Shown: positions 16,844-26,743, counted from the first letter of the stretch. The stretch is DNA of 64,000 nt from an uncultured Muribaculaceae bacterium (GCA_910586565.1 CAJUIT010000010.1:44859-108858); one strand, 5' to 3'. Translations and numbers: made by a program. Notes: generated from the letters alone by a model not told the origin.

Positions 16844-17545
16844 CTATTTTCTGAACACCGGCCAGCGGTAGGAGTGCAGTTCCTTGACGAGCGCTTCTTC
16901 GCGCCCTTCGAGATAGCTGTTGAGCAGCCGGTGGAACCGCTCGCTGTGGTTCATTTCGCTCAGGTGGGCGAGTTCGTGGTAAATCACGTAGTCGCTGAGC
17001 CGCGTGGGGAGAAACATGAGCACGTAGCTAAGAGAAATGATTCCGCGTGAGGAGCATTGCCCCAAAATGCGGTGGCCGGCCGAGATTGTCCATCCCACAG
17101 GAGTGCGCCCGACGCGGGCTGCAAGCTCACGGGCACGCGGCAAAATCACCTGAGGGGCTATTTTGCGGGCTATCTTGCAGAGCATTTCGCTGATGGCGAG
17201 ATGTGTGGCGGGGTCGTTGAAATCGAAGTCGGTGCCCACTTCCACGGCCGATACCGGGAGGGATGCCTTGGCAATTATCTTTGCCGGAAGAAAGCTCTGT
17301 TGCCTGATGACTATCTCGGCGCCGGGAAATGTGAGACGCTCGCCGGGGTAGAACCTCACATCGGGACGGCGGGCAAGCAGCCGCGGGGTGAGGTCGTCGA
17401 GAATACGGTGGATGTCGGGGAGGGTGACTCCGGTGGGCACATTCAGATTAACAATGCCGCTTTTCCACCGTGCTGACACACGGCGGGAATTAGTGCGCAC
17501 GGTGATGTTGACGCGACCGAGTTGTTCGTGCTGAAATTCTGCCAT
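16844..17545 (-). CDS. YgjP-like (M48-type) metallopeptidase
   Basis: A 233-residue protein of the YgjP/DUF45 metal-dependent hydrolase family. The zinc motif HELAHL, with MNHSERFH about eight residues after it, lies in the last quarter and is the family signature. The N-terminal half (NITVRTNSRRVSARWKSGIV) is the usual beta-rich region. The frame is open to a TTG at 17584, but I take the ATG at 17545, which gives a leader of about 50 bases from the -7 box at 17608-17601. The cellular substrate is unknown. Confidence 0.85.
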   Translation of the reverse strand: MAEFQHEQLGRVNITVRTNSRRVSARWKSGIVNLNVPTGVTLPDIHRILDDLTPRLLARRPDVRFYPGERLTFPGAEIVIRQQSFLPAKIIAKASLPVSAVEVGTDFDFNDPATHLAISEMLCKIARKIAPQVILPRARELAARVGRTPVGWTISAGHRILGQCSSRGIISLSYVLMFLPTRLSDYVIYHELAHLSEMNHSERFHRLLNSYLEGREEALVKELHSYRWPVFRK

Positions 17546-17600
17546 TTGCTTGAAGAAAGAATGGAGAGTAATATTTCTTTCCAAAGAACTGATTCAAAAG

Positions 17601-17608
17601 CAAATTTA
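17601..17608 (-). promoter_or_regulatory. -7 box upstream of YgjP-like gene
   Basis: Reads TAAATTTG on the minus strand, 55 bases before the ATG at 17545. Confidence 0.5.
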
Positions 17609-17675
17609 CGCAATTTTCGGCTTCGGAGGTTGAGCGCCCGCTGTTTTTAACAATCCTTATGGCACGGCGACGGAA

Positions 17676-18227
17676 TCACTCCTGAACCCAGGGAATTTCG
17701 GGGGTGTTGGTGATGGTGTTGAGGAATCGGCCGAGAGTGAACAGGTAGTCGCTCAGGCGGTTGAGGAATCGAATCACAAGGTCGTCGACCCGGGCTTCGG
17801 CTGTGAGGGCAATTACACGGCGTTCGGCACGGCGGCACACGGCGCGGCACACGTTGGCCTGTGCGGCGGCGCGGCATCCGCCGGGGAGAATGAATGAGCG
17901 CAGTTGGGGGAGGCGGTCGGTCATGAGGTCAATCTGCCGCTCAAGTTCTCCGATGGCCTTGTGGCCGAGTCCGGCCGGTTCAAGCATCGGGTTGGAAGAA
18001 TTGTCGGTTGCCAGATAAGCACCCATGTTGAACAGCTTGTTCTGAACCATCCGCAGGGTTTCGATGGCGTCGGCATCGAGGTGTGGTTCGGTGGCGAGAA
18101 GCCCCAGGAAAGAGTTGAGTTCGTCGACTGTTCCGTAGGCGTCGAGGCGCAGGGAGTCTTTTCTGACACGTTTTCCACCGACAAGCGAGGTGGTGCCGGC
18201 ATCGCCGGTGCGGGTGTAGATTTTCAT
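17676..18227 (-). CDS. PduO-type cob(I)alamin adenosyltransferase
   Basis: A 183-residue enzyme that transfers the adenosyl group of ATP to cob(I)alamin/cobyrinate to make the adenosyl cofactor. The N-terminal ATP-binding signature KIYTRTGDAGTTSLVGG (residues 2-18) and RLDAYGTVDELNS (27-39) are typical. FILPGG near 115 and RAVCRRAERRV near 131 complete the family pattern. The C-terminus (DYLFTLGRFLN) is normal. It lies 18 bases after the LOG-family gene on the same strand, probably one transcript. No cobalamin riboswitch is evident. Confidence 0.93.
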   Translation of the reverse strand: MKIYTRTGDAGTTSLVGGKRVRKDSLRLDAYGTVDELNSFLGLLATEPHLDADAIETLRMVQNKLFNMGAYLATDNSSNPMLEPAGLGHKAIGELERQIDLMTDRLPQLRSFILPGGCRAAAQANVCRAVCRRAERRVIALTAEARVDDLVIRFLNRLSDYLFTLGRFLNTITNTPEIPWVQE

Positions 18228-18245
18228 GGTGAGGAGTGGGGATTG

Positions 18246-18803
18246 TTATTCGTTGGTTGCCGCAAACTGTTTTTCGGCGGCTTCAAGTTGTGATGTGAGG
18301 TTGGCGATGTTGGGGCAGAGGTTGATGCGTGAGAGCACTTCGGGGAACATCAGTCCGCGTCGCACCATTTCGCCGAGCATCTCCATGAGGGGATTGAACA
18401 GGCCGTCGCGGTTGAGCAGCAACAGCGGTTTCGGCTCGTTGAAAAACGACATGGAGGCAAGGGCCGACATCACTTCGTCGAGAGTGCCGTAGCCACCGTC
18501 GAGGGCAACGAACAGGTTGGCTTGCTCCTCCATTGTTTGTTTGCGCTCATGGAGCGAGCTCACGTGTATGCTTAATGTGTTGGCGGGGTGCTGCCGTTCC
18601 ATGCGTGTGGCCGGAACCACGCCCGTGACTTTTCCTCCCGCCGCGGCAGTCGCTGTGGCCACAGCCTCCATCAATCCCATTGCCAGACCGCCGTAGACCA
18701 GCGTGTGGCCGTGAGAGCCAATCCATTCGCCCAACGTTCGGGCATCGGTGAAACATTCGGGGGCTATGGCCGTGCGGGCCGAGCAATAAACTGCAATATT
18801 CAT
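18246..18803 (-). CDS. LOG-family phosphoribohydrolase
   Basis: A 185-residue protein of the LOG/TIGR00730 family, which hydrolyses nucleoside 5'-monophosphates to base plus ribose 5-phosphate. The Rossmann start VYCSARTAI, the glycine block VYGGLAMGLM and the Arg-containing MERQHP are visible. The catalytic box normally reads PGGxGTxxE; here it is LDGGYGTLDE (about 92-101), with Asp where Pro is expected. The Glu is kept, so activity is plausible. It begins at ATG 18803 and is followed closely by the adenosyltransferase. Confidence 0.85.
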   Translation of the reverse strand: MNIAVYCSARTAIAPECFTDARTLGEWIGSHGHTLVYGGLAMGLMEAVATATAAAGGKVTGVVPATRMERQHPANTLSIHVSSLHERKQTMEEQANLFVALDGGYGTLDEVMSALASMSFFNEPKPLLLLNRDGLFNPLMEMLGEMVRRGLMFPEVLSRINLCPNIANLTSQLEAAEKQFAATNE

Positions 18804-18914
18804 GTCGGTTCGAAAAATTAAGAGCTTGTTTTAAGCTCGGAGATTGCAAATAATCAATAGCGGGGAGAGGAGCAATGCGCGCTTTCCGCGAAAACAAATG
18901 TAGGAAAAAATGCG

Positions 18915-18922
18915 TAACTTTG
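18915..18922 (+). promoter_or_regulatory. -7 box abutting U32 start codon
   Basis: TAACTTTG ends five bases before the ATG at 18928, so transcription should begin at or next to the start codon. This suggests a leaderless mRNA. Confidence 0.5.
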
Positions 18923-18927
18923 CGGTA

Positions 18928-20166
18928 ATGAAACGTAAAGATTTTGAAATCATGGCTCCCGTGGGGAGCTACGAAAGCTTGCACGCGGCCATCAATGCCG
19001 GTGCCGATGCCATATATTTCGGGGTGGAGGGGCTCAACATGCGTTCGCGTTCGAGCGTTAATTTCACGCTCGACGATTTGCGTGAAATCGCCTCAATATG
19101 CGATGCCAACGGCGTGAAATCCTACCTCACAGTCAACACCATCATCTATGACGAGGATGAGGCTAAATGCCATGCCATAATCGATGCGGTTGCCAACAGC
19201 GGCATTTCCGCCATAATCGCGAGCGACATGGCTGCCATTCTCTACGCCCGCGAAAAGGGGGTGGAGGTGCACATTTCCACACAGCAGAGCATATCGAACG
19301 TGGCAACGGTGAAATTCTACTCGCAGTTTGCCGACGTTGTGGTGCTTGCACGCGAGCTGAATCTCGATCAGGTGAAGGCTATCCACGATGCCATTGTGCG
19401 CGATGATATCCGCGGTCCGCGCGGCGAGTTGATGCGCATTGAGATGTTCTGCCACGGGGCGTTGTGCATGGCCGTTTCGGGCAAGTGCTACCTTAGTCTG
19501 CATCAGATGAACTCGTCGGCCAACCGCGGCGCGTGCACGCAGATTTGCCGCCGCGGCTATGAGGTGACCGACCTTGAGACCGGCGACCAACTGGCCGTCG
19601 ACAACAAATACATCATGTCGCCCAAGGATTTGAAAACCATTCACTTCCTCAACAAGATGATTGATGCCGGTGTGACAGTGTTCAAAATCGAAGGTCGCGC
19701 CCGCGGTCCCGAATATGTAACCCTTGCAGTGAAGTGCTACAGCGAGGCGATTGAATCGATTTGCGACGGAACCTATTCCGACGAGAAGATTGCCCGTTGG
19801 GATGAGGAGCTTGGCAAAATTTTCAACCGCGGTTTCTGGAACGGTTATTATCTCGGGCAGAGGCTCGGGGAGTGGTCGAGCAAATATGGCTCCTCGGCAA
19901 CCCGTGTGAAAGAGTATCGGGCAAAAGGTGTGCGCTATTTTTCCAACCTCGGAGTGGCTGAATTCTACATGGAGGCCGGAGAACTCCGCCCGGGCGATGA
20001 GGTTATCATCACAGGCCCCACCACCGGCACGCTGATTCTAACGCTCGACGAAATAAGGGTCAATCTCCATCCGGCCAAAAAGGCTGTGAAAGGGGATAGC
20101 TTCTCAATTGCCGTGCCCTCAAAGATTCGCCCCTCCGACAAGCTTTATCTCTGGCGTAAAAAATAA
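18928..20166 (+). CDS. Peptidase U32 family protein
   Basis: A 412-residue protein of family U32 (TrhP/YegQ-like). Relatives take part in tRNA wobble-uridine hydroxylation or related RNA modification rather than proteolysis. The signature EMFCHGALCMAVSGKCYLS is present near residues 174-192, with further Cys in ACTQICRR that could bind iron. The frame begins at 18910, but the ATG at 18928 (MKRKDFEIMAPVGSYES) matches the family N-terminus, and the earlier ATG lies inside the promoter. C-terminal residues 330-410 form the usual beta-barrel. Confidence 0.9.
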   Translation: MKRKDFEIMAPVGSYESLHAAINAGADAIYFGVEGLNMRSRSSVNFTLDDLREIASICDANGVKSYLTVNTIIYDEDEAKCHAIIDAVANSGISAIIASDMAAILYAREKGVEVHISTQQSISNVATVKFYSQFADVVVLARELNLDQVKAIHDAIVRDDIRGPRGELMRIEMFCHGALCMAVSGKCYLSLHQMNSSANRGACTQICRRGYEVTDLETGDQLAVDNKYIMSPKDLKTIHFLNKMIDAGVTVFKIEGRARGPEYVTLAVKCYSEAIESICDGTYSDEKIARWDEELGKIFNRGFWNGYYLGQRLGEWSSKYGSSATRVKEYRAKGVRYFSNLGVAEFYMEAGELRPGDEVIITGPTTGTLILTLDEIRVNLHPAKKAVKGDSFSIAVPSKIRPSDKLYLWRKK

Positions 20167-20271
20167 CCCTCTCTACGGGGGTGCTTTCACAGTTCCCGTT
20201 CTCATTAGCCTCAGCAACTTTGATTAACTTAAATGTTGTGCATTTTAAATTAAAATCTCGCAGGGAATGAG

Positions 20272-20279
20272 TAACTTTG
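20272..20279 (+). promoter_or_regulatory. -7 box upstream of pgi
   Basis: TAACTTTG, giving a leader of about 85 bases. The leader contains GGCC inverted pairs (about 20300-20330) that could form a GC-rich hairpin. Confidence 0.5.
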
Positions 20280-20368
20280 CAAGCAGGGGAGGGGTTCGGC
20301 CGTGACGGTACGGAGTCGTCGGGGCCGCTTAATCGGATAACACTTATTTCTAAAATAACTTCAAGTTT

Positions 20369-21709
20369 ATGAGCACATTAAAAGTTGATGTGAAAAACGT
20401 GCTCGGCACAGTTTCGGCCGAGCAGATTCAGGAGCTTAACCCTGCGGCTGCAGCGGCTCTCGACAAGCTCCATAACGGCACAGGCGCAGGTGCCGATTTC
20501 CTGGGTTGGGTGAACCTCCCCGGTGATACTACCGACGCTCTGCTGGCCGACATCGAGGCTTGCGCAAAGCAGCTGCGCGATAACTGCGACGTTGTTGTTG
20601 CAATCGGCATCGGTGGCAGCTACCTCGGTGCAAAGGCTGTGATTGAGGCTCTCGGTGACTCGTTCTCGATGCTCCGCACCGACGACAAGCGCCGTTGTCG
20701 CGTGCTTTTCGCCGGCCAGAACATCGGCGAAGATTATCTTAACGAACTTCAGGACCTCCTGCGCGACAAGAAATTCGGCATTATTGTGATTTCAAAATCG
20801 GGCACAACCACCGAACCTGCCATCGCATTCCGCCTTCTCAAGGAGCAGCTCGAATCGCAGCTTGGCAAAGCCGAGGCTTCGAAGCGCATCGTTGCCATCA
20901 CTGATGCAAAACGCGGTGCACTGCGTCAGCTCGCAACCGAAGAGGGTTACAAAACTTTCGTGATTGAGGATAATGTTGGCGGCCGTTTCTCGGTTCTTAC
21001 TCCCGTGGGTCTGCTTCCCATCGCTGTTGCAGGTTTCGATATCCGCGCTCTCGTGGAAGGTGCACGTCGCATGCAGAAGGCTACCGTCGCACCCGGCGAC
21101 GAAAATCCCGCCGTTCTCTATGCCACTACCCGCAACGCCCTCTACCGCGCAGGCAAAAAGATTGAAATCCTTGTAAACTATAACCCCAAACTCCATTTCT
21201 TTGCTGAGTGGTGGAAACAGCTCTACGGCGAATCGGAGGGTAAGGACCACAAGGGTATTTTCCCCGCAGCTGTCGACAATTCAACCGACCTCCACTCTAT
21301 GGGTCAGTGGATTCAGGATGGCGAACGCACCATTTTCGAGACAGTTCTGTCGGTTGAGACTCAGCAGCACACAACCGTGATTCCCTCTGACGAAGCCAAC
21401 CTCGACGGCCTCAACTACCTTGCCGGCAAGCGTGTTGACGAAGTGAACAAGATGGCCGAGCTCGGCACCCGCATCGCTCACGTTGACGGTGGCGTGCCCA
21501 ACCTGCGCATCACAGTTCCCGCCCTCAAGGAGGAATATCTCGGCGAGCTTATCTATTTCTTCGAGAAAGCTTGCGGCATTTCGGGCTACATCCTCGATGT
21601 GAATCCTTTCAACCAGCCCGGTGTTGAGGACTACAAGCGCAACATGTTCGCGCTCCTCGAAAAGCCCGGCTACGAAGCAGAGACCGCAGCCATCAAGGCA
21701 AAGCTCTGA
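20369..21709 (+). CDS. pgi: Glucose-6-phosphate isomerase
   Basis: A 446-residue cytoplasmic isomerase of glucose 6-phosphate and fructose 6-phosphate, of the shorter bacterial type. Landmarks are [16 protein letters not shown] near residue 74, [16 protein letters not shown] near 140 (phosphate-binding loop), [15 protein letters not shown] near 204 and the C-terminal [16 protein letters not shown] with the catalytic Lys near 420. Promoter and terminator both flank it, so it is a single-gene unit. Confidence 0.97.
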   Translation: MSTLKVDVKNVLGTVSAEQIQELNPAAAAALDKLHNGTGAGADFLGWVNLPGDTTDALLADIEACAKQLRDNCDVVVAIGIGGSYLGAKAVIEALGDSFSMLRTDDKRRCRVLFAGQNIGEDYLNELQDLLRDKKFGIIVISKSGTTTEPAIAFRLLKEQLESQLGKAEASKRIVAITDAKRGALRQLATEEGYKTFVIEDNVGGRFSVLTPVGLLPIAVAGFDIRALVEGARRMQKATVAPGDENPAVLYATTRNALYRAGKKIEILVNYNPKLHFFAEWWKQLYGESEGKDHKGIFPAAVDNSTDLHSMGQWIQDGERTIFETVLSVETQQHTTVIPSDEANLDGLNYLAGKRVDEVNKMAELGTRIAHVDGGVPNLRITVPALKEEYLGELIYFFEKACGISGYILDVNPFNQPGVEDYKRNMFALLEKPGYEAETAAIKAKL

Positions 21710-21735
21710 TTTCTACGCTTCAAGAATAAAACAAA

Positions 21736-21780
21736 GCGGTGTGTCAAAAATGCAATTGCATTTGGCACACCGCCTTTTTT
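21736..21780. terminator. Terminator after pgi (GTGTGTCAAA family)
   Basis: GCGGTGTGTC (21736-21745) pairs with GGCACACCGC (21764-21773) and the interior AAATGCAATTGCATTT is itself a palindrome; six T follow. The end overlaps the stop codon of the convergent gene at 21779. Confidence 0.9.
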
Positions 21781-23422
21781 ATGAATTAACAAGGAATGTT
21801 CCGGGAGTAATTTCCGTGAGCAATCCCAAGCCGGCAAGATGCCTTAAAGCTGCTGTGTGGATGTAGGAGGGCGCTGATGTTATAGCGATGTAGATGGTGT
21901 GGTGGGGGTAGTTGGTTTTTAGAGTAGATAAGGCATTGGTGATTTTTTTCATAGAAGGAGTGTCTTCTTCGGAAATCCCTTCGTTAGCATACCAGTAAAT
22001 ATTGTTTAGGTCGTTGAAATCTATGTCATATTTCTTAATTATGCTTACGTTGTTGTGTTTGTTGCGTGATAACCATAGATTTATGCAGCTATGTGTTTCC
22101 CACGACACATTTACAAATGCCACATCATCTTTTTGTGATGTTATGGTCTGTACAGCCCCCTGAATCCTACTTTGGTTATCGGTCTTTATCCTGTGGATTG
22201 CAAGCGGGTAGAATATGTTGCCCGATTTGCAGACATATTCATCAGGCGTGTATTGAAGCGGGCCGATACCAATTCCGGTGTACCACTCAACCCCTTTTAT
22301 CTTAATTTTAATTTCGGCGATGCGTGGAAGTGTGTCGCGGAATTCGCGCAAAGGTTTGTCACTGGCGGGTTGCATGTAGGAAAATCCTGCAACAAACAGT
22401 ACTATAGCTGCGGAGCAGCAATAGAAAAGTTTTTTGTTTGTGTGTCGCCGGCACCAGAGCCATTTGAGCAATTCGCCGATGCAGATTGCAGCAAAGAACA
22501 CGCAAGGAGAGAAGTGCTTACTTGCATTTCCGAAATCGCGCTGAAAAAAATGCACGCATATAATCGGGATAACTGCAACAGCAACCAAAATCCATTGCTT
22601 ACGGATAATCATTAGAACAAGTCCCGAAATAATGAGCAATATTCCAAGAATTGAATAGCATCCGGTTATAGCCAGCAATGTGGTATCTAATGTAATCAGG
22701 TTTTCTTCCCAGTATTGGTAGGTGAGATAGGTTTCGAGGATGCTTGCATCAAGTAATTCATAGCCCACCCATGTAACCGCTGCCACCGAAACCGCATAGC
22801 CGGTGGTAATCAACAGGCTTTTACGCCAATTCCTGTCGGTTGTTATGAAGGCAATCGGTAGCACGGCCGGGTAAATAAGCAGCACATCGAATCTCACCAG
22901 CGGAGCTACACACAGCATAACCAGAGCAATGATGTATTTGCGCTTCAGCATCAAATAGAAAGCCCCGAATGTAATCAACAGCACCGGTGCCTCGCTGTTG
23001 GGATACATTGCAAGCGCGTAGCTCTCGGGCATCAGCCACAGAGCAATGAGGGCTGTGGTCATTCCGATACCCGACAGCTTGTTAATGAATTTCGACGCGA
23101 GAAATAACAGTGCAATGGTGCATAGCGCCGTCAGAACGCTATAAATTTGCTCGCAGCCGGCAAACGGCAACAGGAGTTTCAACCCGATGATGGTGAAGAA
23201 TGTGAGTGGCTGCATGAAGTAGCCGTAGCCCGCCGTGTTGAGGTCGGTTGAAGGGTCGGCCACCCACATTTCACAGGCTGCCGAGATTGAATTTGCGTCG
23301 CCTTCGTAGGAGATGAGCGGGAAAATGCCCGGCATCATCCAAGCCACAATGAGGGTGAACAGGAGGTAGAATGACAGGCGGTCGTTCCGCAGCAAATGTC
23401 GCAGGGAGTCGGCTACAGTCAT
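21779..23422 (-). CDS. Polytopic membrane protein, GT-C glycosyltransferase-like
   Basis: A 547-residue membrane protein with about eleven hydrophobic segments up to residue 350 and a soluble, probably periplasmic C-terminal part of about 200 residues. An acidic ISYEGDAN lies in the first external loop (about residue 38), where GT-C enzymes place catalytic Asp/Glu. Runs such as YIIALVMLCVAPLVRFDVLLIY resemble glycosyltransferase 39/mannosyltransferase-like proteins. The donor would be a polyprenyl-phosphate sugar if the fold call is right. It begins ten bases after the RluA gene, so it probably shares the topA transcript. Parts are less GC-rich than neighbours. Confidence 0.65.
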   Translation of the reverse strand: MTVADSLRHLLRNDRLSFYLLFTLIVAWMMPGIFPLISYEGDANSISAACEMWVADPSTDLNTAGYGYFMQPLTFFTIIGLKLLLPFAGCEQIYSVLTALCTIALLFLASKFINKLSGIGMTTALIALWLMPESYALAMYPNSEAPVLLITFGAFYLMLKRKYIIALVMLCVAPLVRFDVLLIYPAVLPIAFITTDRNWRKSLLITTGYAVSVAAVTWVGYELLDASILETYLTYQYWEENLITLDTTLLAITGCYSILGILLIISGLVLMIIRKQWILVAVAVIPIICVHFFQRDFGNASKHFSPCVFFAAICIGELLKWLWCRRHTNKKLFYCCSAAIVLFVAGFSYMQPASDKPLREFRDTLPRIAEIKIKIKGVEWYTGIGIGPLQYTPDEYVCKSGNIFYPLAIHRIKTDNQSRIQGAVQTITSQKDDVAFVNVSWETHSCINLWLSRNKHNNVSIIKKYDIDFNDLNNIYWYANEGISEEDTPSMKKITNALSTLKTNYPHHTIYIAITSAPSYIHTAALRHLAGLGLLTEITPGTFLVNS

Positions 23423-23432
23423 GAGAGTTGAA

Positions 23433-24362
23433 TCAGTTGACGGTTTTTACCATTGACTGAAAAGAGGCGGGAATCGGAGTTGCAAATTCCATCAGGCGGC
23501 GGCTCACGGGGTGAACAAACACTATTGTGCGCGCATGCAGTGCCAGGCGATGGATGGGTGATGTTTTTGCGCCATAACGGCGGTCGCCGGCGATGGGGTG
23601 ACCGAGATCCTGCATGTGAACGCGAATCTGGTTTTTGCGCCCTGTTTCGAGTTCCACTTCGGCCAAAGTGTAGCCGTTGGCGCAGGCCAGGGTTTTGTAG
23701 CGTGTGAGCGCGGGTTTCCCCTCTTCGGGATTATCGGTTGAATATACAAGGAATTTTGAGTTCTCGGCCAGGAAGCTGCGCACTTCACCTTCGGCGGGGT
23801 CGAGTTTCCCCTCAACAACGCACACATATTGGCGGCGGCGCACCATGTTGTTCCAGTTGTGCTGCAGCGCTTCCTTGGCTTCAATGGTCTTTGCAAACAC
23901 CATCAGCCCTGAGGTGTGCTGGTCGAGACGGTGCACGATAAACAGTTTGTTGCGCGGGTCCTTGGCTTTGAGATAATCCTTGATGATGGAGTAGGCTGTT
24001 CCATCCTTGATTTTGTCGTTGCCCATCGACAGGAGGCCGTAGCCCTTGTTGACAACGAGAATATCGTCGTCCTCATAAACGAGCTGAATGCGCCGGTTGT
24101 AGAATGTGACGAAGGCACGCGACAGGTTCACTCTCACCTCGTCGCCGGGGTGGAGTTCCATGTCGAATTGGCGTGTTACGGTGCCGTTGACCATCACCTG
24201 GTCGTATTTCAGCAGTTCCTTCACATTGGTGCGTTTGCGCTCGGGCATGCAGCCGAAAAGGAATTCGAGAAGCTTTGTTTCGGCTTGTGCAACGAATGTG
24301 AGGATGGTATCGGGACGGAATCCGCGGCGCTCGGCACCGGGCTTGAACGGTGATTTTTTCAT
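23433..24362 (-). CDS. RluA-family pseudouridine synthase
   Basis: A 309-residue RNA pseudouridine synthase. The catalytic motif is HRLDQHTSGLMVFAK with the nucleophilic Asp; GRKNQIRVHMQDLGHPIAGD and the N-terminal S4-like region (residues 45-85) are typical of RluA/RluC/RluD. I start at the ATG at 24362, which overlaps the topA stop as ATGA and fits translational coupling. The frame itself is open to 24425. Target RNA (23S or tRNA) cannot be determined. Confidence 0.9.
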   Translation of the reverse strand: MKKSPFKPGAERRGFRPDTILTFVAQAETKLLEFLFGCMPERKRTNVKELLKYDQVMVNGTVTRQFDMELHPGDEVRVNLSRAFVTFYNRRIQLVYEDDDILVVNKGYGLLSMGNDKIKDGTAYSIIKDYLKAKDPRNKLFIVHRLDQHTSGLMVFAKTIEAKEALQHNWNNMVRRRQYVCVVEGKLDPAEGEVRSFLAENSKFLVYSTDNPEEGKPALTRYKTLACANGYTLAEVELETGRKNQIRVHMQDLGHPIAGDRRYGAKTSPIHRLALHARTIVFVHPVSRRLMEFATPIPASFQSMVKTVN

Positions 24363-26683
24363 TTCTTTCGGCTTCTGCTGGGTCGTGACGGTTTGGTGTC
24401 GGCCGAAGCGATTATGTCGCGGCACTCCTCAAGGGTGAGGTCGGCGGGATTTGCCACCGTCTTGGGTATCTTGTAATTGTTTTTGCCGCACTTGATGTAA
24501 ACGCCGAAGCGACCGTTGAGAATCTGCACTTCGGGGTCCTCGGGGAATGTTTTGGCAACTTTGTTGGCCTCGGCGGTGCGCTTGTCGACGATTAGCTGCT
24601 CGGCCTCGTCGAGGGTTATGTGTGCGGGTGATATATCTTTGGGAATCGACACGAATTTGCCGTCGTGCTTCACGTAGGGGCCGAAGCGGCCTATTGCCAC
24701 GGTAACCTCTTTCCCTTCGAATTCGCCGATTGTGCGCGGGAATTCAAAAAGTTTGAGAGCTTCCTCAAGTGTGATTGTGCCCACCGATTGCCCTTTCAGC
24801 AGCGATGCAAACTGGGGTTTTTCGTCACCTTCGCCGTCGCCCAGCTGAATCATCGGGCCGAAGCGTCCGATTTTCACCGACACCGGTTTTCCTGTGGCGG
24901 GATCGTTGCCGAGCACACGTTCTCCCACCTTGTGTTCGAGGCGCATGTTGAGCGCTTTGTCAACGGTGGGATGGAAATCGGTGTAGAATGCTTTTATCTC
25001 GTTGTGCCAGGGGAGCTTCCCTTCGGCAATGTCGTCGAATTTCTCTTCAATCTGTGCGGTGAAGTTGTAGTCGAGGATGTCGGGGAAATATTGTGTGAGG
25101 AATTCGTTCACCACCTCACCTATGTCGGTGGGCACGAGTTTTCCTCTTTCGGAGCCTACGGTTTCCGATTTTACGGAGGTTTTGATTTTTCCGTTGGTGA
25201 GGGTCATCACCTCGTAGTCGCGGCGGGTGCCCTCTTTTTCCCCTTTCTCCACATATTCGCGTTGCTGGATGGTGGAGATGGTGGGGGCGTAGGTCGACGG
25301 GCGTCCTATGCCGAGGTCCTCCATCTTCTTCACCAGAGCACCTTCGGTGTAGCGCGGCGGTTGCTGCGTGTAGCGCTGTGTGGCGGTGATGGCGGTTGCC
25401 GTGAGGGTTTCACCCTTGTGCATGGGGGGGAGAAGTCCCTGCATGGTGTCGTCGGCAGCGTCGTCGTCGCGCTCCTCCATGTAGACTTTCAGGAAGCCGT
25501 CGAATTTTATCACCTCACCGGTTGCGGTGAAATGTTCGTCGCGCGATTTCGGCTGAATTTCAACGGTTGTCTTTTCAATCTCGGCATCGGCCATCTGCGA
25601 GGCGAGTGTGCGTTTCCAGATGAGTGCGTAGAGGCGTTTTTCCTGCGCGGTGCCGTCGATTGTGTGGCGGTCAACGTAGGTGGGACGGATAGCTTCGTGA
25701 GCCTCCTGCGCCCCTTTCGAGGAGGTGTGGTAGTGGCGCACGTGGAGGTAGCTGTTGCCCAAAGTTGCTTTTATCTCTTTCTCAATCGAGTCAATTGCGA
25801 GCTGCGAGAGGTTGAGCGAGTCGGTTCGCATGTAGGTGATGTGTCCGGCTTCGTAAAGTCGCTGGGCAACCATCATGGTCTGCGACACGGTGAAACCGAG
25901 TTTGCGTGCGGCCTCCTGCTGCAGGGTTGAGGTGGTGAAAGGGGGCGCGGGCGCTTTTTTCACCGGGCGCACGTTCACGTTGGCAACCTCAAAAGTCGTG
26001 CCGTTGCAATCCTCGAGGAATTTTTTTGCCTCAGCGGCATCGGGGAGGCGGCGCGACAGCTCGGTGCGGATGTTGTTTCCGGCGGGGTCGGTGAAATCGG
26101 CGTTGATGCGGTAGAACTCCTCGGGCACGAAATTCTTGATTTCATGCTCGCGCTCCATAATCAGGCGCACGGCCACCGACTGAACGCGCCCGGCCGAGAG
26201 TGCCGGTTTGATTTTCTTCCACAGCACCGGTGAGAGTTCGAAGCCCACAATGCGGTCGAGCACGCGGCGTGCCTGCTGGGCGTCGACAAGATTGATGTCG
26301 ATGTCGCGCGGATTCTCGATAGCGTGGAGAATAGCATCCTTGGTAATTTCGTGAAACACGATGCGGCGGGTTTTCTCGGGGTTGAGTTTCAGAACCTCAT
26401 AGAGATGCCATGCAATGGCTTCCCCCTCGCGGTCCTCATCGGAAGCGAGCCACACCATCTGTGCTTCCTTGGCGTTTTTGCGCAGTTCGGCAACAAGAGC
26501 TTTCTTGTCGTCGGGAATCTCATATTCGGGTGCGAATCCCTTGTCGATGTCAATTCCGAAATTCTTTTTCCGGAGGTCGCGGATGTGGCCATAGCTCGAC
26601 ATCACCTTGAAGTCGGGGCCGAGAAATTTACCTATGGTTTTTGCTTTGGCTGGAGATTCGACTATTACGAGATTTTTTGTCAT
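24359..26683 (-). CDS. topA: DNA topoisomerase I
   Basis: A 774-residue type IA topoisomerase relaxing negative supercoils. TOPRIM motifs are visible at the N-terminus (VIVESPAKAKTIGKFLG, residues 6-22, and WLASDEDREGEAIAWHL near 78). The active-site Tyr is in GHITYMRTDSLNLS near 280. Instead of Cys4 zinc fingers the C-terminus (about 580-770) has repeated IGRFGPYVKHDGKF-type modules, a usual alternative. It is first in a topA-rluA-(GT-C-like) transcription unit with a -7 box at 26743-26736. Confidence 0.96.
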   Translation of the reverse strand: MTKNLVIVESPAKAKTIGKFLGPDFKVMSSYGHIRDLRKKNFGIDIDKGFAPEYEIPDDKKALVAELRKNAKEAQMVWLASDEDREGEAIAWHLYEVLKLNPEKTRRIVFHEITKDAILHAIENPRDIDINLVDAQQARRVLDRIVGFELSPVLWKKIKPALSAGRVQSVAVRLIMEREHEIKNFVPEEFYRINADFTDPAGNNIRTELSRRLPDAAEAKKFLEDCNGTTFEVANVNVRPVKKAPAPPFTTSTLQQEAARKLGFTVSQTMMVAQRLYEAGHITYMRTDSLNLSQLAIDSIEKEIKATLGNSYLHVRHYHTSSKGAQEAHEAIRPTYVDRHTIDGTAQEKRLYALIWKRTLASQMADAEIEKTTVEIQPKSRDEHFTATGEVIKFDGFLKVYMEERDDDAADDTMQGLLPPMHKGETLTATAITATQRYTQQPPRYTEGALVKKMEDLGIGRPSTYAPTISTIQQREYVEKGEKEGTRRDYEVMTLTNGKIKTSVKSETVGSERGKLVPTDIGEVVNEFLTQYFPDILDYNFTAQIEEKFDDIAEGKLPWHNEIKAFYTDFHPTVDKALNMRLEHKVGERVLGNDPATGKPVSVKIGRFGPMIQLGDGEGDEKPQFASLLKGQSVGTITLEEALKLFEFPRTIGEFEGKEVTVAIGRFGPYVKHDGKFVSIPKDISPAHITLDEAEQLIVDKRTAEANKVAKTFPEDPEVQILNGRFGVYIKCGKNNYKIPKTVANPADLTLEECRDIIASADTKPSRPSRSRKK

Positions 26684-26735
26684 GGAGAACCGGTGTTTTT
26701 TAGGATGTGGCGTTCGTGTTTCGGTTTATTGCGGG

Positions 26736-26743
26736 GCAAAATT
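26736..26743 (-). promoter_or_regulatory. -7 box upstream of topA
   Basis: Reads TAATTTTG on the minus strand, 52 bases before the topA ATG at 26683. Confidence 0.5.

Noticed and set aside
24665..25930. 421-codon open frame opposite topA
   Set aside because: Fully antisense to a certain topoisomerase gene; composition follows the codon pattern of topA and no domain is recognisable.
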